Assembly: GCF_002999335.1 (NCBI RefSeq)
Contig: NW_020312258.1
Location: forward strand, 496,001 to 560,000
Origin: Cyclospora cayetanensis
Taxonomy: Eukaryota > Apicomplexa > Conoidasida > Eucoccidiorida > Eimeriidae
Direction: 5' to 3'
Length of the DNA: 64,000 nucleotides
The notes beneath the pieces were generated by a model that had not been told where the DNA came from, did no database searches, and saw only the letters and a list, made by a program, of their open reading frames with translations. Positions within the stretch are counted from its first letter, which is position 1. Each line of letters begins with the position of its first letter. A program made the translations under genes and the position numbers. Below are positions 22,928 to 35,828 of this stretch, piece after piece.

Positions 22928-24985
22928 CTAGGCCTCTTCAGCTGCTGTTTTGTGGCGCCCACACTTTGACGGTCGCTTCATGTTCCGACTTTGCTGGTTC
23001 CGCTGAGCTTTGCTATTCCTGGGAGCTGCAAGCATCTGCCTCCTGTCCATGCACTGTAGGACCGTCAGGAAGCAACCCGCCAAAATGGACAGGCCCACGG
23101 CTGTTGCACACATTGCGGTAAAGCCGTTTTTAAGCGCGTGGTTCCTCATAGAATTTGCCGAGAGCGAGATAAATCCAGCGAGGCAGAAGGCAGTGCCCAT
23201 CAACTTTCCCATATTCCGCTGCGACCAGTAGCGGCTACCATAACAATACAACTGCGAACTCATAAATGAGACCTGAGACCACAGAAAGCAGAGAAGAACC
23301 AACATAAACCCAAAGCTTCGACCAGAGAGAAAAGATACAGATATAAACCCACTACCCGACAGGCCCCAACACACAGATCCCAACGAAATGAGCGACAGCT
23401 CGGGCAGATATCCATGCAGATGCGAGGAGCGAGAAACCGGAAAAAACCCCTAGTGGCGGAGGTACCAGCCGCAAGAATGACTACAATGCGCGCTGTTCCC
23501 TTCGACTCCCCCACCATCTACCCACCTAACGATTGCACATATATACACACACCCTCATGTGCGGCCCCGCCCCTTCCCGCTTGGCTTGCATTTGCCTCTA
23601 TTGCACAGCGGCATGGCCCGCACATTGAAAACACCTACCTGTAGAGCGCAGCAGATTGCAGCAAGGTATTGCATGGGGACGTAGGTTGGGATACGGGGAA
23701 CAAGAACGAAGAAGTACGAGAGAAAACCGCAAAAGTTTATAAATTGCATCACCCAGAGAATGCCCACTTTGTCTGCCATGTAGCCCAGCAAGGGGCAAGG
23801 GACAAATGAGAATACTTGCAATATTTGATTCGCCGCATAAGCGTCGGGGATGATGTGGAGGGTTGCAGGAACAAAGAACATGAGATCAACGATGACACAA
23901 ATGTACGCGGCAGCCATCAAGCTAAATGTCCAGCTACACATTTCGCGCAGATATGTACCCTCTCCGAAGAATGAGGCGCAAAAAGCAGCATAGAAGCCTT
24001 TCGCTGGTGTATTGGCGCAACAATTCGATCCATGTCTGCTTCCCTCCTTCTCGCCTGTTTGCGCGAGACTCCCCATCCCCTCCGACCCATTGATGACCCC
24101 ACTACCTCCTTTTGAAAGCTGGTGAGGAGCCTCTGCAGTGTCGTCTTTGCCCTCCGTCTTGTCATGGAGCGCATACACTCTGATTGTTGCTGGATGGGCC
24201 GCATTCTCTGTCTCCTGTTCCCACAGTCTCTCTTGCGAAGCCGCCTTGGGTCCGTCTTCGGAGGCCGTTTCTTGCACTGCCGTGTGCCTCGGCCAAGCAT
24301 TTGTGGGAATTAAGAGCAGCGCCACAAGAAAGCAGCCAGCAGTACACACGCATGCAAAGCCAATCACCACTTCCTTGAATGTGGCAGCATCCGCTTGCAC
24401 GTGCACCGCTCGCATTACAAGAGGAATCGAAAAGGAGAGACTCCTGAAGGTTCCGAAAACTGCCATTATCGTGCTCTCTCTCCCGGGAAAGAGATCTGCA
24501 GCAGGCAGTAAAGGATAAAAGCACATTTCAGAGCTGCCTCCGAGCAGCAGAGATGCAACGATAAAGGTGTTTAGCCGTTCATGGCCAACGGCTAACAACA
24601 CCCAACCACATAGAGCCATCAAGGTTCCGCCGACAGCAGTTACCTTAGGCCCCAAACTATCGAGCAGGAACCCCGCAAATGCAGCGAACGCGAACTCGCT
24701 AGTACTCATTGCAGAAAAAAGCCGGCTTAAAGCCAGTTCCTGCTCGAGACAGCGAGGCCTTGTTGAGGACTCCCCAGATGCCTGGAATCGCTCCAATTCT
24801 TCTGCTGTACACTTCCATTCATACGTCCCGTCTTTGTACAACATATCAGCCATGGGAGTCCAATTAAAATACGCAGCCCCTGTGAGTAGGGAGTACACCG
24901 AATACACCACAATAATCAGACCTCGGGGAGCACCGCAGGGGATCTTTGGAGATGCTGCAGATGCCCCCTTCTGCGTAACACACAT
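22928..24985 (-). CDS. Major facilitator superfamily transporter, apicomplexan ApiAT type
   Basis: A predicted 622-residue multi-pass membrane protein, probably moving amino acids or related small solutes across the plasma membrane. The ApiAT (formerly NPT) assignment rests on overall layout and on text such as LLDSLGPKVTAVGG in the A-loop position, NWTPMADMLYK plus a Cys-containing first outer loop (YEWKCTAEEL ... RCLEQE), a long polar central loop (about residues 225-330), then a second set of TM helices. Two exons: 24985-23639 and 23449-22928. The donor CTACAG|GTAGGT and acceptor CACTAG|GGG are both phase 0 and join LAAICCALQ to GFFPVSRSS, followed by GYLPELSLISLGSVCWGLSG. The tail is basic. 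The first ATG in frame is at 24985; an upstream in-frame GTG is less likely. Substrate cannot be read from sequence. Confidence 0.85.
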
Positions 24986-26337
24986 GCGACACACCACAAA
25001 TCCGTTCCGCGCTCGTAGATCGCATCGTGCAAGCCGTGGTGTAGAGGGGTGAATTCGGGAAGTTGCGCTAAGGTCGCATATATGCAGGCCTCAGAACTGC
25101 AAAAGGCTGCGCTACTTTTAGACATAAGATGAGGGCCAATATCCTTGGAAACGCTACCTGGGCAAGAGTAGCCCGAGACAACAGAAAGCAGTACATTCTG
25201 CAAGCGCACACGACCAGCTTACTCCAGGCGTCATCACAGTGGCGAGAGCGTCGACAGAGAGGCAACCTTCAGAATGGGGGGCTGCCCCTCCGTTCGACAT
25301 TTCTAAGGGGGTCATAGGCACATGGCAATGTGGTGCCTGCGCTACAGAAGGAAGTCCCCTTGGACCCTGCTCCGGCAGAGGCGATACGGAAGAGGAGCAG
25401 ACCATTGGGGTGAAAATCCCAAGGAAGCCGACGAAGCGATAAAACGCGCGGAATCCACCTCAGACAGATTTTGGTTGCCCTAACCGAAAATTACTGGCTC
25501 GGATCAACGGGTCTCGGTTTCGCACATGTTCCATGCGAACAACTGCGGAAAGCGTGCGCAGCAGCTTCCCCTGTAAAAAAGGGATTTTGGTATTATGGAT
25601 TAAAAGCAAGCGAAGTCATCTAGAAAAGCCAAACCTATGAAGAAGCAGCACTTCCTGCAGTTTCCCGAAGGCGGAAAATATAGGAATTGGTCTTCCACAG
25701 GCTTTCGTTGCACGGCCTCGCATTGCCGCAGAGAACCCAATGGACCCACGGACGAGCCCTGTGGACGCCAGTGGTGAAATCCTAGATGCTAATTGTTCGT
25801 CAATTAATAAATGTATATTCCTGCGATTCCAGTTTGCATTTCTCCAGTGTGCTCTCCCACTAGCACATCGAGTTACAAAAGCCGGCTTCTCTTTTGGTTC
25901 TTCTTTCTCACCTTCCGCTCCTGTAGAGAACTTGGTAAGAGCGGCTCGGAAGACGCGATCACCTTCTCTAGAGTGTGCCCTGAGATTGGATGGATTACTC
26001 ATGAGGGTATCTTTCAGCTTTCTCATATCGTGAGACCTCCACGATTTCGCTTCTCCCACTTCAGTACCCTTCATAGCAGGTGGAGGGGGCCCCGTATATG
26101 CCCTAGAGGCTTTCGACGATTCAAAAGGCCTCCACACGCACAAAAGGCCTCTCTCGCGTGGATTCGCAATTCCCCCGTGTCCGAACACGCTCCACTGAGC
26201 ACTCCGGGGGGAAGAAGAAGGCAGGAGACTCGCGATCTGTATGGGGCTTTCTGTTGCCCGTGGACCCTTGCGCCTGCCTGCCCTTCTCTATCCGCTCATA
26301 AAGGGCCTTTAAGGGTCTCCAGCTTATCCTCGCTGGG
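24986..26337. other. Intergenic stretch, one doubtful minus-strand ORF
   Basis: Between the transporter start and the uL24 start. A minus frame from about 26070 to 25616 (ATG, MKGTEVGEAKSWRSHDMRKL onward, Lys/Arg-rich) is open for ~150 residues but has no family, and overlaps an open plus frame (25811-26365). I do not call either. Promoters of the two divergent genes should lie here. Confidence 0.45.
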
Positions 26338-28296
26338 ATGTCTCGTTTTGTCAAGGCCTATCTGAAGGCGAAGCGCCTCAACCAGAGGCAAACGCCATTG
26401 CCATGGACTCCTCGGTTCTTAGAGCTGAGCAAAGAACCCTCCATCCCTCCCCCCCTGAGAGAGCGAGTAAGATCTAAGCCCTGCGATGTTTGCCAACTGG
26501 CCAGTGAATCGGGCCCTGAAATGGACTTGGACTGCGGCGTGCTAGAGGGGTTGGGAGGCGGGGGTGTATTACGGGTTCGCTTCTAAGGTTTCACAGGTTT
26601 TTTTTTGTGAACATACAGCAACAACCGCAACGCGTAGACCTCGCCAAGCATCTGAACATTAAGGAAGGCGATCTAGTTCGGGTGAGTGCCTGCTGCCTCA
26701 ATCCGTCATTCCCTGTTCGCCACTCTGCTGTTAGTTCGCTGTGCCCTTAGGGCTCTTCCCGCCTCTTTCTTCTGTTGATCGACTCGTGAGGAGCACTTTC
26801 CTAGTCCTTCGTCTGGGTCTCTTGCGTCTTCTTGCCTGTGGAAGTCACAATGCATACAGCGCACCAAAATGGCAACGTTTAACCTGATCATGCACTCTCC
26901 CTTATCTGTATGTTTGACTACCTTCGCGGTGAACCACGCGCCTCGAGATACACTGCGTGTTTGGGTTGCTTCTCCTTTTCCTCGAACATTTTCCTCCGGG
27001 TGATCCTGGCTTCCACAGGTGCTGCACGGCCGCGATCAGAACCGCTCTGGCATCGTTCTCAAGATTGACTCCAGGAAAAACACAGTCATCGTCGAGGGAT
27101 GCAATCTGGTGTGACTGTCCCCTCTTGTTCTCAGCCTGTTACTGCCGTTGTTGTTGCCAACGTTTACTTGCCTCCTATGCGTGGCTCCAAGTCTCCCCCG
27201 TATTTGCCCCTTTTTCAAGTCAACCCGGGGTCGACTTCCGGCTGACGCATATATCTATATATATATGTATATATATGTATCTATGTGCCGTGGTTTGTGT
27301 CTGTCTACGGCATGCTGCTTGCAGAAGCCGTTGCTAGCATGCCGCTGTACTCATCGCAGCAGCAGTCCGGTGACCTCCTCTGCCCTTGGCTCATGGTTTT
27401 TGCCTGATGGTTTGACGCTACGGCCTTATGGTGTGGCTTGGTGTGTCCATACAGAAGAGAAGTTTTTGGAGCCCTCGGTCAGCTGGCCCGTCTATCCTCA
27501 CGGAAGAGATGCCGATTCACATCACCAATGTCTCCCTTCTTGACCCTATCACAAAGTATGCTGCCCCTTATCCGCACTCTTTGTACTCGCAGCACTACAT
27601 TTGCATCATGAATGCAGGATCCTCATTTTTCTCCACATGGGTGTACCTCTCTTAGACCCTCACGCAGAGGCCCCGTTTGTGAGCACCTTCGAAAAGCCAC
27701 AGCGACTGCCGCTGCTGCTGGCGCGGCTAAGCTTAATGGTACAGAAAACGGAGATAGATCAGTTAACTTGAACACTTTCAGTCTCTTCTCAGCGCTACAC
27801 ACACTGTCAATTGGGCAAATGCCTTTCGTCTACCCATCACTTCTGTCCAATGTGGCTTAGATGGACTTAACGCGTTTTCTGTTTTTGTATCGATCGTGGG
27901 TCTCTTCTCCCGATGTCTGTATGTATGTAGAGTCTGTATGCATGTAGAGCGAAGTTTCCATGGGCTAATGTGTGCAGATATATTTGTATCTGCACTTTGC
28001 ATTTTTACTGAAGCATGGCTTTACGTGCTCATGTGCCCATGAAAGTAATTCTCGATGTATTCTCAATAAAGAATAGGGGGACCTGGTTATGAAAGTTTGA
28101 GACGCATACGCTTTACACAGTATGTTTGTCCCGTTATTTGTTGCGCCTGAATTTCCTGCGGCTCGCCTCAGGCGCCCGACGCGAGTTAAGCGGCGATACA
28201 CGATGCAGGGGGAGTGTGTTCGTATCTCGAAGATTTCCGGTCGGTCCTCTTCTGTAGCCGCAGGGCCCCGTGTTTCTCCCTTTCCTCTCATGCTGG

Positions 28297-28348
<52 letters not shown>

Positions 28349-29039
28349 ACGTGCGTGCGGACAAGTGCTATCTGCAGTGTGCTTTGCCATCGTATGCTGC
28401 GGGCTAAATCTAGAATGTGTGTTGTCGTCATCTGTGCCTCCTGTGTCTTCCATCTCCGACTGGGTGCCCTCCCTTTGCGGACTCTTTTTTTTAAACAGGC
28501 TGCGCCATGCCAGAACCGTTGTCTCCTATCCCTCGCCCCCCAAATGCATACCAGGAGTTCCTTGCTGAGAAGGCTAAGGGGCCCCCCATAAAGGTACCTC
28601 CTTTATTTCCTGGTGTTCCCAGCACGCACCCACAGCACCCACGAGAGAGCGACACTGCAGCTTAGTATATAATGTTTCGGATGTTTATTGCGGCTTATAT
28701 TAGAACTCCAAAGTGGCGCTTGGCTCGTTTTCCGACCTAGACAACAGAAACAGCAATTATTCGCTTTCTGGCGAGAACGCCGATTGGGTACTGACTCGGC
28801 CGATTGGTTAAGGGCATTGGGTGGTGCGCTTTGTTGTAGGAGAAGTATGCTAACCCGGATCCGTTGCATTTGCAAATGCTAACTCAACTAGCATTTTCTT
28901 TTCTTAGCAGCCGGGGCTCCAGTTCCAATGCAGCTGTGCAGCGGCCGCGAGAGACATAGCCACAGAGCTCACCAGCGCTGCTAATCGCAGACGCAGTGTA
29001 TCCGCACCAAAACAGAACGGCAAGAAATCTGTTCTTTGA
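26338..29039 (+). CDS. MRPL24: Mitochondrial large-subunit ribosomal protein uL24 (MRPL24-like), seven exons
   Basis: Binds 23S-type rRNA in the large ribosomal subunit, most likely in the mitochondrion. The KOW part reads IKEGDLVR|VLHGRDQNRSGIVLKI then NTVIVEGCNL; the following conserved uL24 text is MPIHITNVSLLDPITK|RPTRVKRR and GECVRISKISG. The tail after the KOW region (PEPLSPIPRPPNAYQEFL) resembles the extended C-terminus of mitochondrial rather than cytosolic uL24. Exons with agreeing phases: 26338-26466, 26619-26681, 27019-27108, 27455-27555, 28172-28239, 28499-28593, 28911-29039, giving 224 residues. The start ATG (SRFVKAYLKAKRLNQR) gives a basic, Arg/Lys-rich N-terminus suited to mitochondrial import. 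The last exon is supported by phase only, and an alternative end cannot be excluded. An apicoplast location is the other option, but the C-terminal extension argues against it. Confidence 0.88.
28300..28345. repeat. (TA)n microsatellite in a uL24 intron
   Basis: A run of TA dinucleotides then TTTATATT, lying between the exon ending at 28239 and the one starting at 28499. A shorter (TA)n occurs in the DIS3L2-like intron at about 16916-16936. Confidence 0.9.
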
Positions 29040-30388
29040 ACAAAGAATCTCAATGGTACAGGTTTTTCGCCTCGCCCATAGGGCAGAGATGGTTGCGTTT
29101 CTGACTCTCTGCGTATGCATCCATTGTCCCCTAACACTTGGGCGTCGTATGCAGCTGTAAGTATTGGCAAGACAGTTGACCTGCTCGCTGTGGAGGCAAA
29201 TAGATCTTTTCCTCTTGCGAATACAGAGGAATACCTGTTACAGGATGCTTTCACTGAAAATGCAGAACGTCCCCACAGAGGATTTGTTGTGATTCTGCAT
29301 TTTCATCGTATATCTCGTAAACCTTAGGGCTGGTGTCAGTTTTCACGGCATTCTAGGTGAGTCAAGTACGACTCACCTGCCGCTTGTCGTCGGCATCTTT
29401 CTGCCCAGCCGAATAGGGAGGATAGTCAATTCTGTGGGTGAGTGGATGACGCGGATCGGAGACAAAATGCGTCTTTCCGGGTCACATGAAATGATTTTGA
29501 GAGGATACCTTAAATGTTAGAACATTAGGTGCAGGAAAACTCCCTAATTTCCCTAGTGCTAATGCATTTTGAATCGTAATATGTTAGCAACTGTGCAGGA
29601 AGCCCGAGTTTTTGACGATATGCGATTTAATGGATAAAGGCGTCTGTTTGTGGTGCATGCCCGCTTGCTTGTCGAAGTGAAATCATATTGAGAGGGGCGC
29701 GCGGGGGGCGTTGGAGACACAGGATCTTTAGCTTGAAAAGAAATGCAACTCGGCCTTTTTCTTCCTTACCTTCAGCCCCATTCCCTCCAGCGGTGTGTAA
29801 GATCTAAGCGATAGAGTTGACCGTCAGCCTCTTGAACTGCCCTGCTGTAGTGAGTGGGTGGGTGGAGTACACTGCGTTGCGTTGTCTCCTTGCCCTTAAG
29901 GATCTTCGAAACGGATGTTTATTAAACTTTACCGTACCATTTCGAGGAGTATCATTTGAAAAGCTGTGTTGTCCCTCTTCCAAAGGAGTGGAGACATGGA
30001 GTGACCCTCGTCGCCCTGACTCTCTGGTTCTGCTGTTCTGCTACCTGTGTCCCTCGGACTCTTTCTTTTTTGCTGCTTCTCAATATTTAGATTCTTTACA
30101 CAAAGTTGTTGAGAAACGGACTTGAATGAGCAAGCTGAATGAGACAAAGAGAGGGCCCGTCCTCTGTTTCAGCATAATATCGATACGCCCTCGAAACAGG
30201 AACTCATCTACATTCCTTACGTCTGACGGCAAAAAGAATTTAATACGTGGAAACAACAAAGTAGAACTTAGTCAGATCGTCCTGATTGGTTCTCCTCCAG
30301 TTGGAGAACCCGTGAATCTCAGCGCCAACAAGTACCACAGCTCTGTTGTCTTTTTCCGGTTTCCGCCGCCAGATCCTCTTGCCCTGAA
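29040..30388. other. Intergenic stretch
   Basis: No gene supported. A frame at about 29817-30125 and another from 30126 (reading SSTFLTSDGKKNLIRGNNK) are open and could be 5' exons of the downstream protease, but no splice chain in matching phase was found. Confidence 0.45.
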
Positions 30389-33300
30389 ATGGGAGAAGAG
30401 CCTACGGCAGCAGCAGGTGAATATGCTGCTGCTGGGCCTACTGCTTTGCCATGCAAAACTGCAGCAGGAACGCTGGTCGGTCCTGCCAGGGCAGCAGCGA
30501 GGCATCGCCATGCCTATCTCCACGAGTGGCTCTTCTTCTTCTGCATTCTAAGTAAGCCGCACACTAAGAAAATGATGCCATAGTACATAGATTAGCCAGC
30601 TCATTGATGTTTACACGGGTTGAAGCGTCTCTGTACACCAACCTGCCTTCGGATATAGAATCTAGAACGTTTTACCTCTATTGTCCTTCCTGCAGTGTTG
30701 CATCAAAGGCTTTTTAATGCCTACGCGTACGGCAATTCTTTATTCAATGAAACGTGAATCTGCCTCTGTCTGTTGCAGTGAGTTGTGCTGGGGGAACCCT
30801 CGGAACTCCTCTTGCACCGGAAAGCCATGTTGAGGATCACGAAGCATACCTGCCGAACAAAGAGATACTGTTCCTCTTTGGAATACCCGAATGCAAAGAG
30901 TAACTATCCGATTATATCATCATGCCACCACTAAATTCGTGAAAAAGACATTTCTTTCACATGCGTCATGCTTCACGAGGGCAGGAAAGCGAACATGACA
31001 GCATCTACAGCTGGCTGTGGGGTTGGCACTGGCCAAAATCATGTTCTTGCCTTGCACTTGAGCATAATGCGCCCCTTATCGGAAATGCTTTTACTCAGAA
31101 AGCTCAGACTACTCTTGTTCCTACGTTCTAATGTTCTGGCTGTTAAAACACATTTGTTTTTATGCAAACGAGTCCATCATGTACAGCTTTAGGTTCGGTT
31201 TGTTCTGCTATACAACCGGCTCAGGAAGCTGACCTCAGTGGTTGAGTCAGTGATAGCACAGGCCGCGATTTTGACCGAAGCGCGCAAAAGGAGGCAGGGC
31301 GAAGGTGGAGAGGTGCAGCAGCGGTTTGAGGAGTCCGTACAGCTGAATGTGTCTGCCGGACCTCCCGAATCGGCAACAACCGGCACAGCGCGCTCCCATA
31401 AAGTTTACAAGCTCAGGCATAGAACGGTATCCACATTCCGCGAGGAATCCTCTCCACCACTTTGCGAACTTGACGGAGTTGTTTTGCACCATTTGAACTG
31501 CAAAATGATCTTCCTCAAGAGCTGCGCATCGTTTATTGACCCCGAAATCTTTAAGGTAACTTTAATGTAACCACGTGAACGCAGACAATGAGAGACAGAG
31601 AGAGTTACAGGGAGAGACACACAGAAATGTATACGCAGACCCAAGAGCATCTCGAGAAACAACTGGGACAATAGGGAACTCTAGATGGAGAAGAAGATAT
31701 CCGCTCAGAAAAAAGGCATTTTAGGGCATATTATGCTGAGGCAATTCCCTCTTAATAGATAATCATAGGGTGACTGTAGACAAAAGCCAGCTGAGGAATG
31801 GCTTCTCGGAGATTTTCTTGAGCTTGTGTCAATAAGGTAATTATTAAATTGTTTCAATCATCTAGTGCGTCAAACACTGCCTCGCAACTAGATATATATG
31901 GTGGATGCTTGATCCGATCACCTTATTGTCTACGGGGTCAAACCAAGTGTAGATTTTTTACTGCGCTACATGCATGGGACTACTTTTGGCTTAAGGTTGT
32001 CGGTGCGTATATTTGCATCATTGCACAACATGGGGCTGCCTCATATTTGCCTTTGAAGGCATATATTTTTCATCAGCTGCCAGTCATATTGCTCGCAAGT
32101 GTCTCCCTTATCCGCGTCGCTTTCTCCCTATCTATTCAGGATGTTGCTTCGCGAAATGAATGCCTGGGTATTGTTGACTTCGACTACAAAGCCCGGCCGA
32201 TCGAAGAGCTGACCGAGCCGTACGAGTTCGCTAGAACTTTCGCCAATCGCCGGATGCCTCGAACAAAGGAAGAACACGATTACACCGTTCCTGAGAAAAC
32301 ATTGACAGAGTGGCCCAACGACCCTTACCTTCGGTTTGGCGCGCAGTGGGAACTCCTGGACGAAGCCGGGGTGCAGGCAAAAGCAGCATGGAAGACATCC
32401 AGAGGTAAGTAGAGGACCAAATACCGTTTTGAAAGCAAACCGGTGTAAAATAATTTTTGTCGTCTTCGTATACGATTCGCTGCGCTAGTAGAAAGCGCAG
32501 TACGAATCATATCTCTTCACTTCATAGTCTTAGTTCAGCGAATGCATGTATCATAATGTCTTGGTCAGCTACCACGCACGGTAGCTTAGTGCGTACTCGT
32601 TAGCAGCCTGCTGCTCTTGAGTTCCACGACCTGAACTGTCGACGTTCCATTGTATGCTGGACCGTACACTCTAGCCCTCTTGCATATTGCACATTTGCGG
32701 ATGATGCTTAGGTATTTGTTCTGTAATACTGTTGAGCACTTTTCTGCATTTTGAATGCTTGTTCATGATCTACTTAGCCTCCTTTTTATATTCAAGAGAC
32801 TTATCATGTGCACAATCATGTGCATGGGTACACGTATGTGCGTGCTTCTAGGCAAATTCAAATACCTATGGTATGCATGTGCACATGTAGGTGCAAATAC
32901 CTATATCTGTCACTGATAATCATTGCGCAGATTTTTACGTGAAACCTCCTTTGTTTGTATGTTGGTAACAGTCAAGCGCACAATGGTTGCTTTTCTCTCG
33001 TTTATTAGTAGTTCTCGTGTGTGTTCGGCTGCGTTGTAGGGGGTGGGGGCACCGTGGCGGAACAGCCACTGAATACCGTGGCCATAATTGACTTCGGCTT
33101 CAATATGGGTATGCTTTTGCACAACAGAGGCACTTTGGTCCAAAAACGTCAATTGAAGATCAGCGTATAACTGCAATCAAAAAACGGTATATGGCTTATG
33201 GCAGAGAACAATGCGTCAATAGAACCGTTATTCTTACAGTGCTCGAGAATAGCCACCCGGGTTCTGTAGGACAAATACCGAACGCTGCTAAAGCACAGCA

Positions 33301-35828
33301 AAGAACGCATAATAGATGAGTCCACATCAAACTAGACGACGGCGCGTTAGTTGGCCTGTAGGGCCACATGTAATACGTCAACTGCTCCACAAATTTTAAT
33401 GATGCGGCCCGTTCATCAAGGATCACACCAAATAATGTTTTGTCACCTCGGGAATAGGTTTGAGTGAAGCAGTAAGGATAGCTATTGCATAGCACTTGCT
33501 GGATCCAAGTGATGTGATTTGGGGATGTCTGTACAGCACACGAAGACATGCTTGACAGCTGGTGGCGAAATGCTGTTTTGGAGACACCGGAGTTATCAGA
33601 ATGGCCTGACAACTGCTCCGACGGAATCGACAATGATGGCAACGGCTATGTGGATGACTGTATGGGCTACGTAAGCCATAAGCAGAGAGATATGCTTAGA
33701 CTATGTGCGTGTGGAAAAAGTTAGACCTCAGCTACAGCTTTTATTTATCAGTACATACTTACTCACATGCTCGTGGTAATCAACGAATAGCTAAACATCC
33801 TTTGTATCGCTGTGCTATAACAACCCTCATTTCAAAACGCTGCTAATTTTGAGACCTATGTGCGCCACGAGATGCTGTTCGAGGCAGTCACGACAGTATG
33901 AACACTACCGGTAGCGATCGACGTCTGAGCCAGTATCTACATAAAAGTCCCTGCACCTCCAGTCCAGAACATGAGCCAGGGACTGATGAAAGTGCCTGGT
34001 TTGAGCAGCTTCACGTCCCATGTGCATGAGCCTGAAGCTAGCAGTTTTAAATTTTGACTGGATAGCCTAAATGTCATTAGTCGAGTTCTTCCTAAGTATA
34101 TTTCTGGTACATGTCCTTGTGAGTGGATTTAGAGCTTTGCCGACCGAAGCGCGGATATGGCCTCTTTCCAAGGAGTTCATGGAACAGCAGTGGCCAGTAT
34201 TTGCTGCGCCACCACTAACAACGGACAGGGCATTGCTTCTCTGGGGTGGAACCTGAGACCCATGGCACTGAAAGTAGACGTAAGGCGGGTCTCCCTCAGC
34301 ATTATAGAGTCTAAAAATCGTATTTCACTCTAAGTGACTAGATTTGGTGCTATCTAATTCACAGCGTAGCCAGAGCAACCAACCTGGCAAGGGTTGCTAG
34401 ATTATTTATCCCTCTGCGTCGGCATCTCGCACAGTAACCAGTCCTGCTGTGGGAAGTAAGAAGTGTCAATACTCTGCCTCTCGTTCGTAGGCTTTCTAGA
34501 AGATTCCCGATTTTCTTCGAAAGCAAGCCCATACCAAATGACGGAATCGCATACTGTGCCACAAATACCTAACTTTTCGCGTGCATGTTTGTATCGGCTT
34601 TGTTAGGGCTCCTATTCGCAAATTGCCGAAGCGCTCAATTACGCAGCAGACAAAATGGTGCAGGTGGTTAATATGAGTTTTGGAGGCCCTCCGTAAGTAG
34701 ATGGCAAATAGCTGCCCTGACTGCTGGTGTAACTTTTAGTTGACCACTTGAGAAGCATTTTTGTTATTCAGATTTACTTTAACAAACGTGTTTTCTACCG
34801 TCAGTGCAGTCGATATAGATGGTTCTGTCGTTATACTCCTTTAATTCTTGACAAGGGCACCACAAGCCCCAAATGAAGTACAACCACATATAGTGCTTCT
34901 TGAAGCTCCCTGTCACTCCTTTAATTCTTGACAAGAGTACCACAAGCCCCAAATGAAGTACAACCACACATTTTGATTCTTGAAGCTCCCTGTCACATAC
35001 GCTTATACTTAATCGACACCATAAAGCATTTTCAGCTCCCCGCTTTGTTGCCTGGCGTTTTGTTTAAGCTCTTCAGCCCTTCGCATGGCCTTGGAGATGG
35101 CTGCTTTGCGCGACATAAGTTTGATTGTCGCCGCGGGTAACCACGGGTGCGACCTGTCCACTGTTAGTTCCAAGGGCTGCTTTTCCCAGAAAGGATTTGT
35201 CAAGGGTTATCCCGCTGCATATGGAGATCTGCTGCCCAACATGGTAGCAGTGGCAGCTGTCTCAGCCGACGGGAAGCCATCGAAATTTAGCAACTTCGAT
35301 TCGTCCAAAAAATCCAAAATACACGTCCTAGCACCAGGACAAGCCATCACCACATGCAGCGACTTGGATCCTAAAGGCAAGTTAACTGGGCTAATACACA
35401 TACAGGCGCGTTCCGTTTTCGCAACAAGAGATCGAATTCACATGACTGCAGCTGCTGCAAACCATAAATGCTGTCTTGATTGCATCCCATCGAAGGCAAG
35501 ACCGCTATTGGGAATGCATTGCATGCTGCTGTAACTACTCGGGAGGTTGGGCGAGCTGCTTTGCTTGTGCAAACTTCTGGATTGTTTAGGTTACTTGAAA
35601 GCGAGTGGAACCTCATTTGCAACACCAATAGTGTCAGCCCTTGCGGCTTTGCTTCGCTTCGAACTTCCTGATTTGACCGCAGAGGATGTCAAGGAGGTTC
35701 TTATCCGCTCCTGTTATAGAGTACCGAACACTCAACTGGATAGAATAGCTAAATGTGGTGGAATTATCAGTGCCACTAAGGCTTTCATAACAGCTGGAGT
35801 GGTGCCTTCGCCCAAGCGCTCTACATAA
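30389..35828 (+). CDS. Subtilisin-like serine protease (family S8), multi-exon
   Basis: A secretory-pathway endoprotease of the subtilase clan; coccidian relatives process surface or secreted proteins, and the target here is unknown. A pro-region (VVESVIAQAAILTEARKRR; EELTEPYEFARTFANRRMP) leads into WPNDPYLRFGAQWELL, then the catalytic Asp in VAIIDFGFNM (codon 33090), NDGNGYVDDCMGY, the His in GVHGTAVAS (codon 34178), NMSFGGPP, the oxyanion Asn in VAAGNHG (codon 35139), and the Ser in SGTSFATPIVSALAALLR (codon 35613). Placed exons: 30389-30551, 30779-30899, 31193-31555, 32140-32404, 33040-33108, 33537-33670, one ending at 34279, 34607-34692, 35069-35376, 35590-35828. The link between 30899 and 31193 and an exon around 33850-34030 are unresolved. 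The proposed first exon ends in a hydrophobic WLFFFCIL stretch that could be a signal or anchor. It ends soon after the catalytic domain, with no C-terminal TM. Confidence 0.9.
34835..34996. repeat. Two tandem ~81-bp copies in a protease intron
   Basis: The unit starts CTCCTTTAATTCTTGACAAG and ends AAGCTCCCTGTCA. Copy 1 is about 34835-34914 and copy 2 about 34915-34996, with only a few differences. Both lie within the intron between the exons ending at 34692 and starting at 35069. Confidence 0.85.

Noticed and set aside
25616..26188. 190-residue minus frame upstream of uL24
   Set aside because: Begins with GTG, has no family features, and overlaps a similarly open plus frame; kept only as a doubtful note.
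28300..28345. Possible promoter-like TATA region
   Set aside because: It is a long (TA)n microsatellite inside a uL24 intron.
30126..30551. Plus frame reading DGKKNLIRGNNK, first thought to be an LSm/Sm-type protein
   Set aside because: The RGNN wording resembles the Sm2 motif but no Sm1 motif or correct spacing precedes it; more likely chance text near the protease 5' end.
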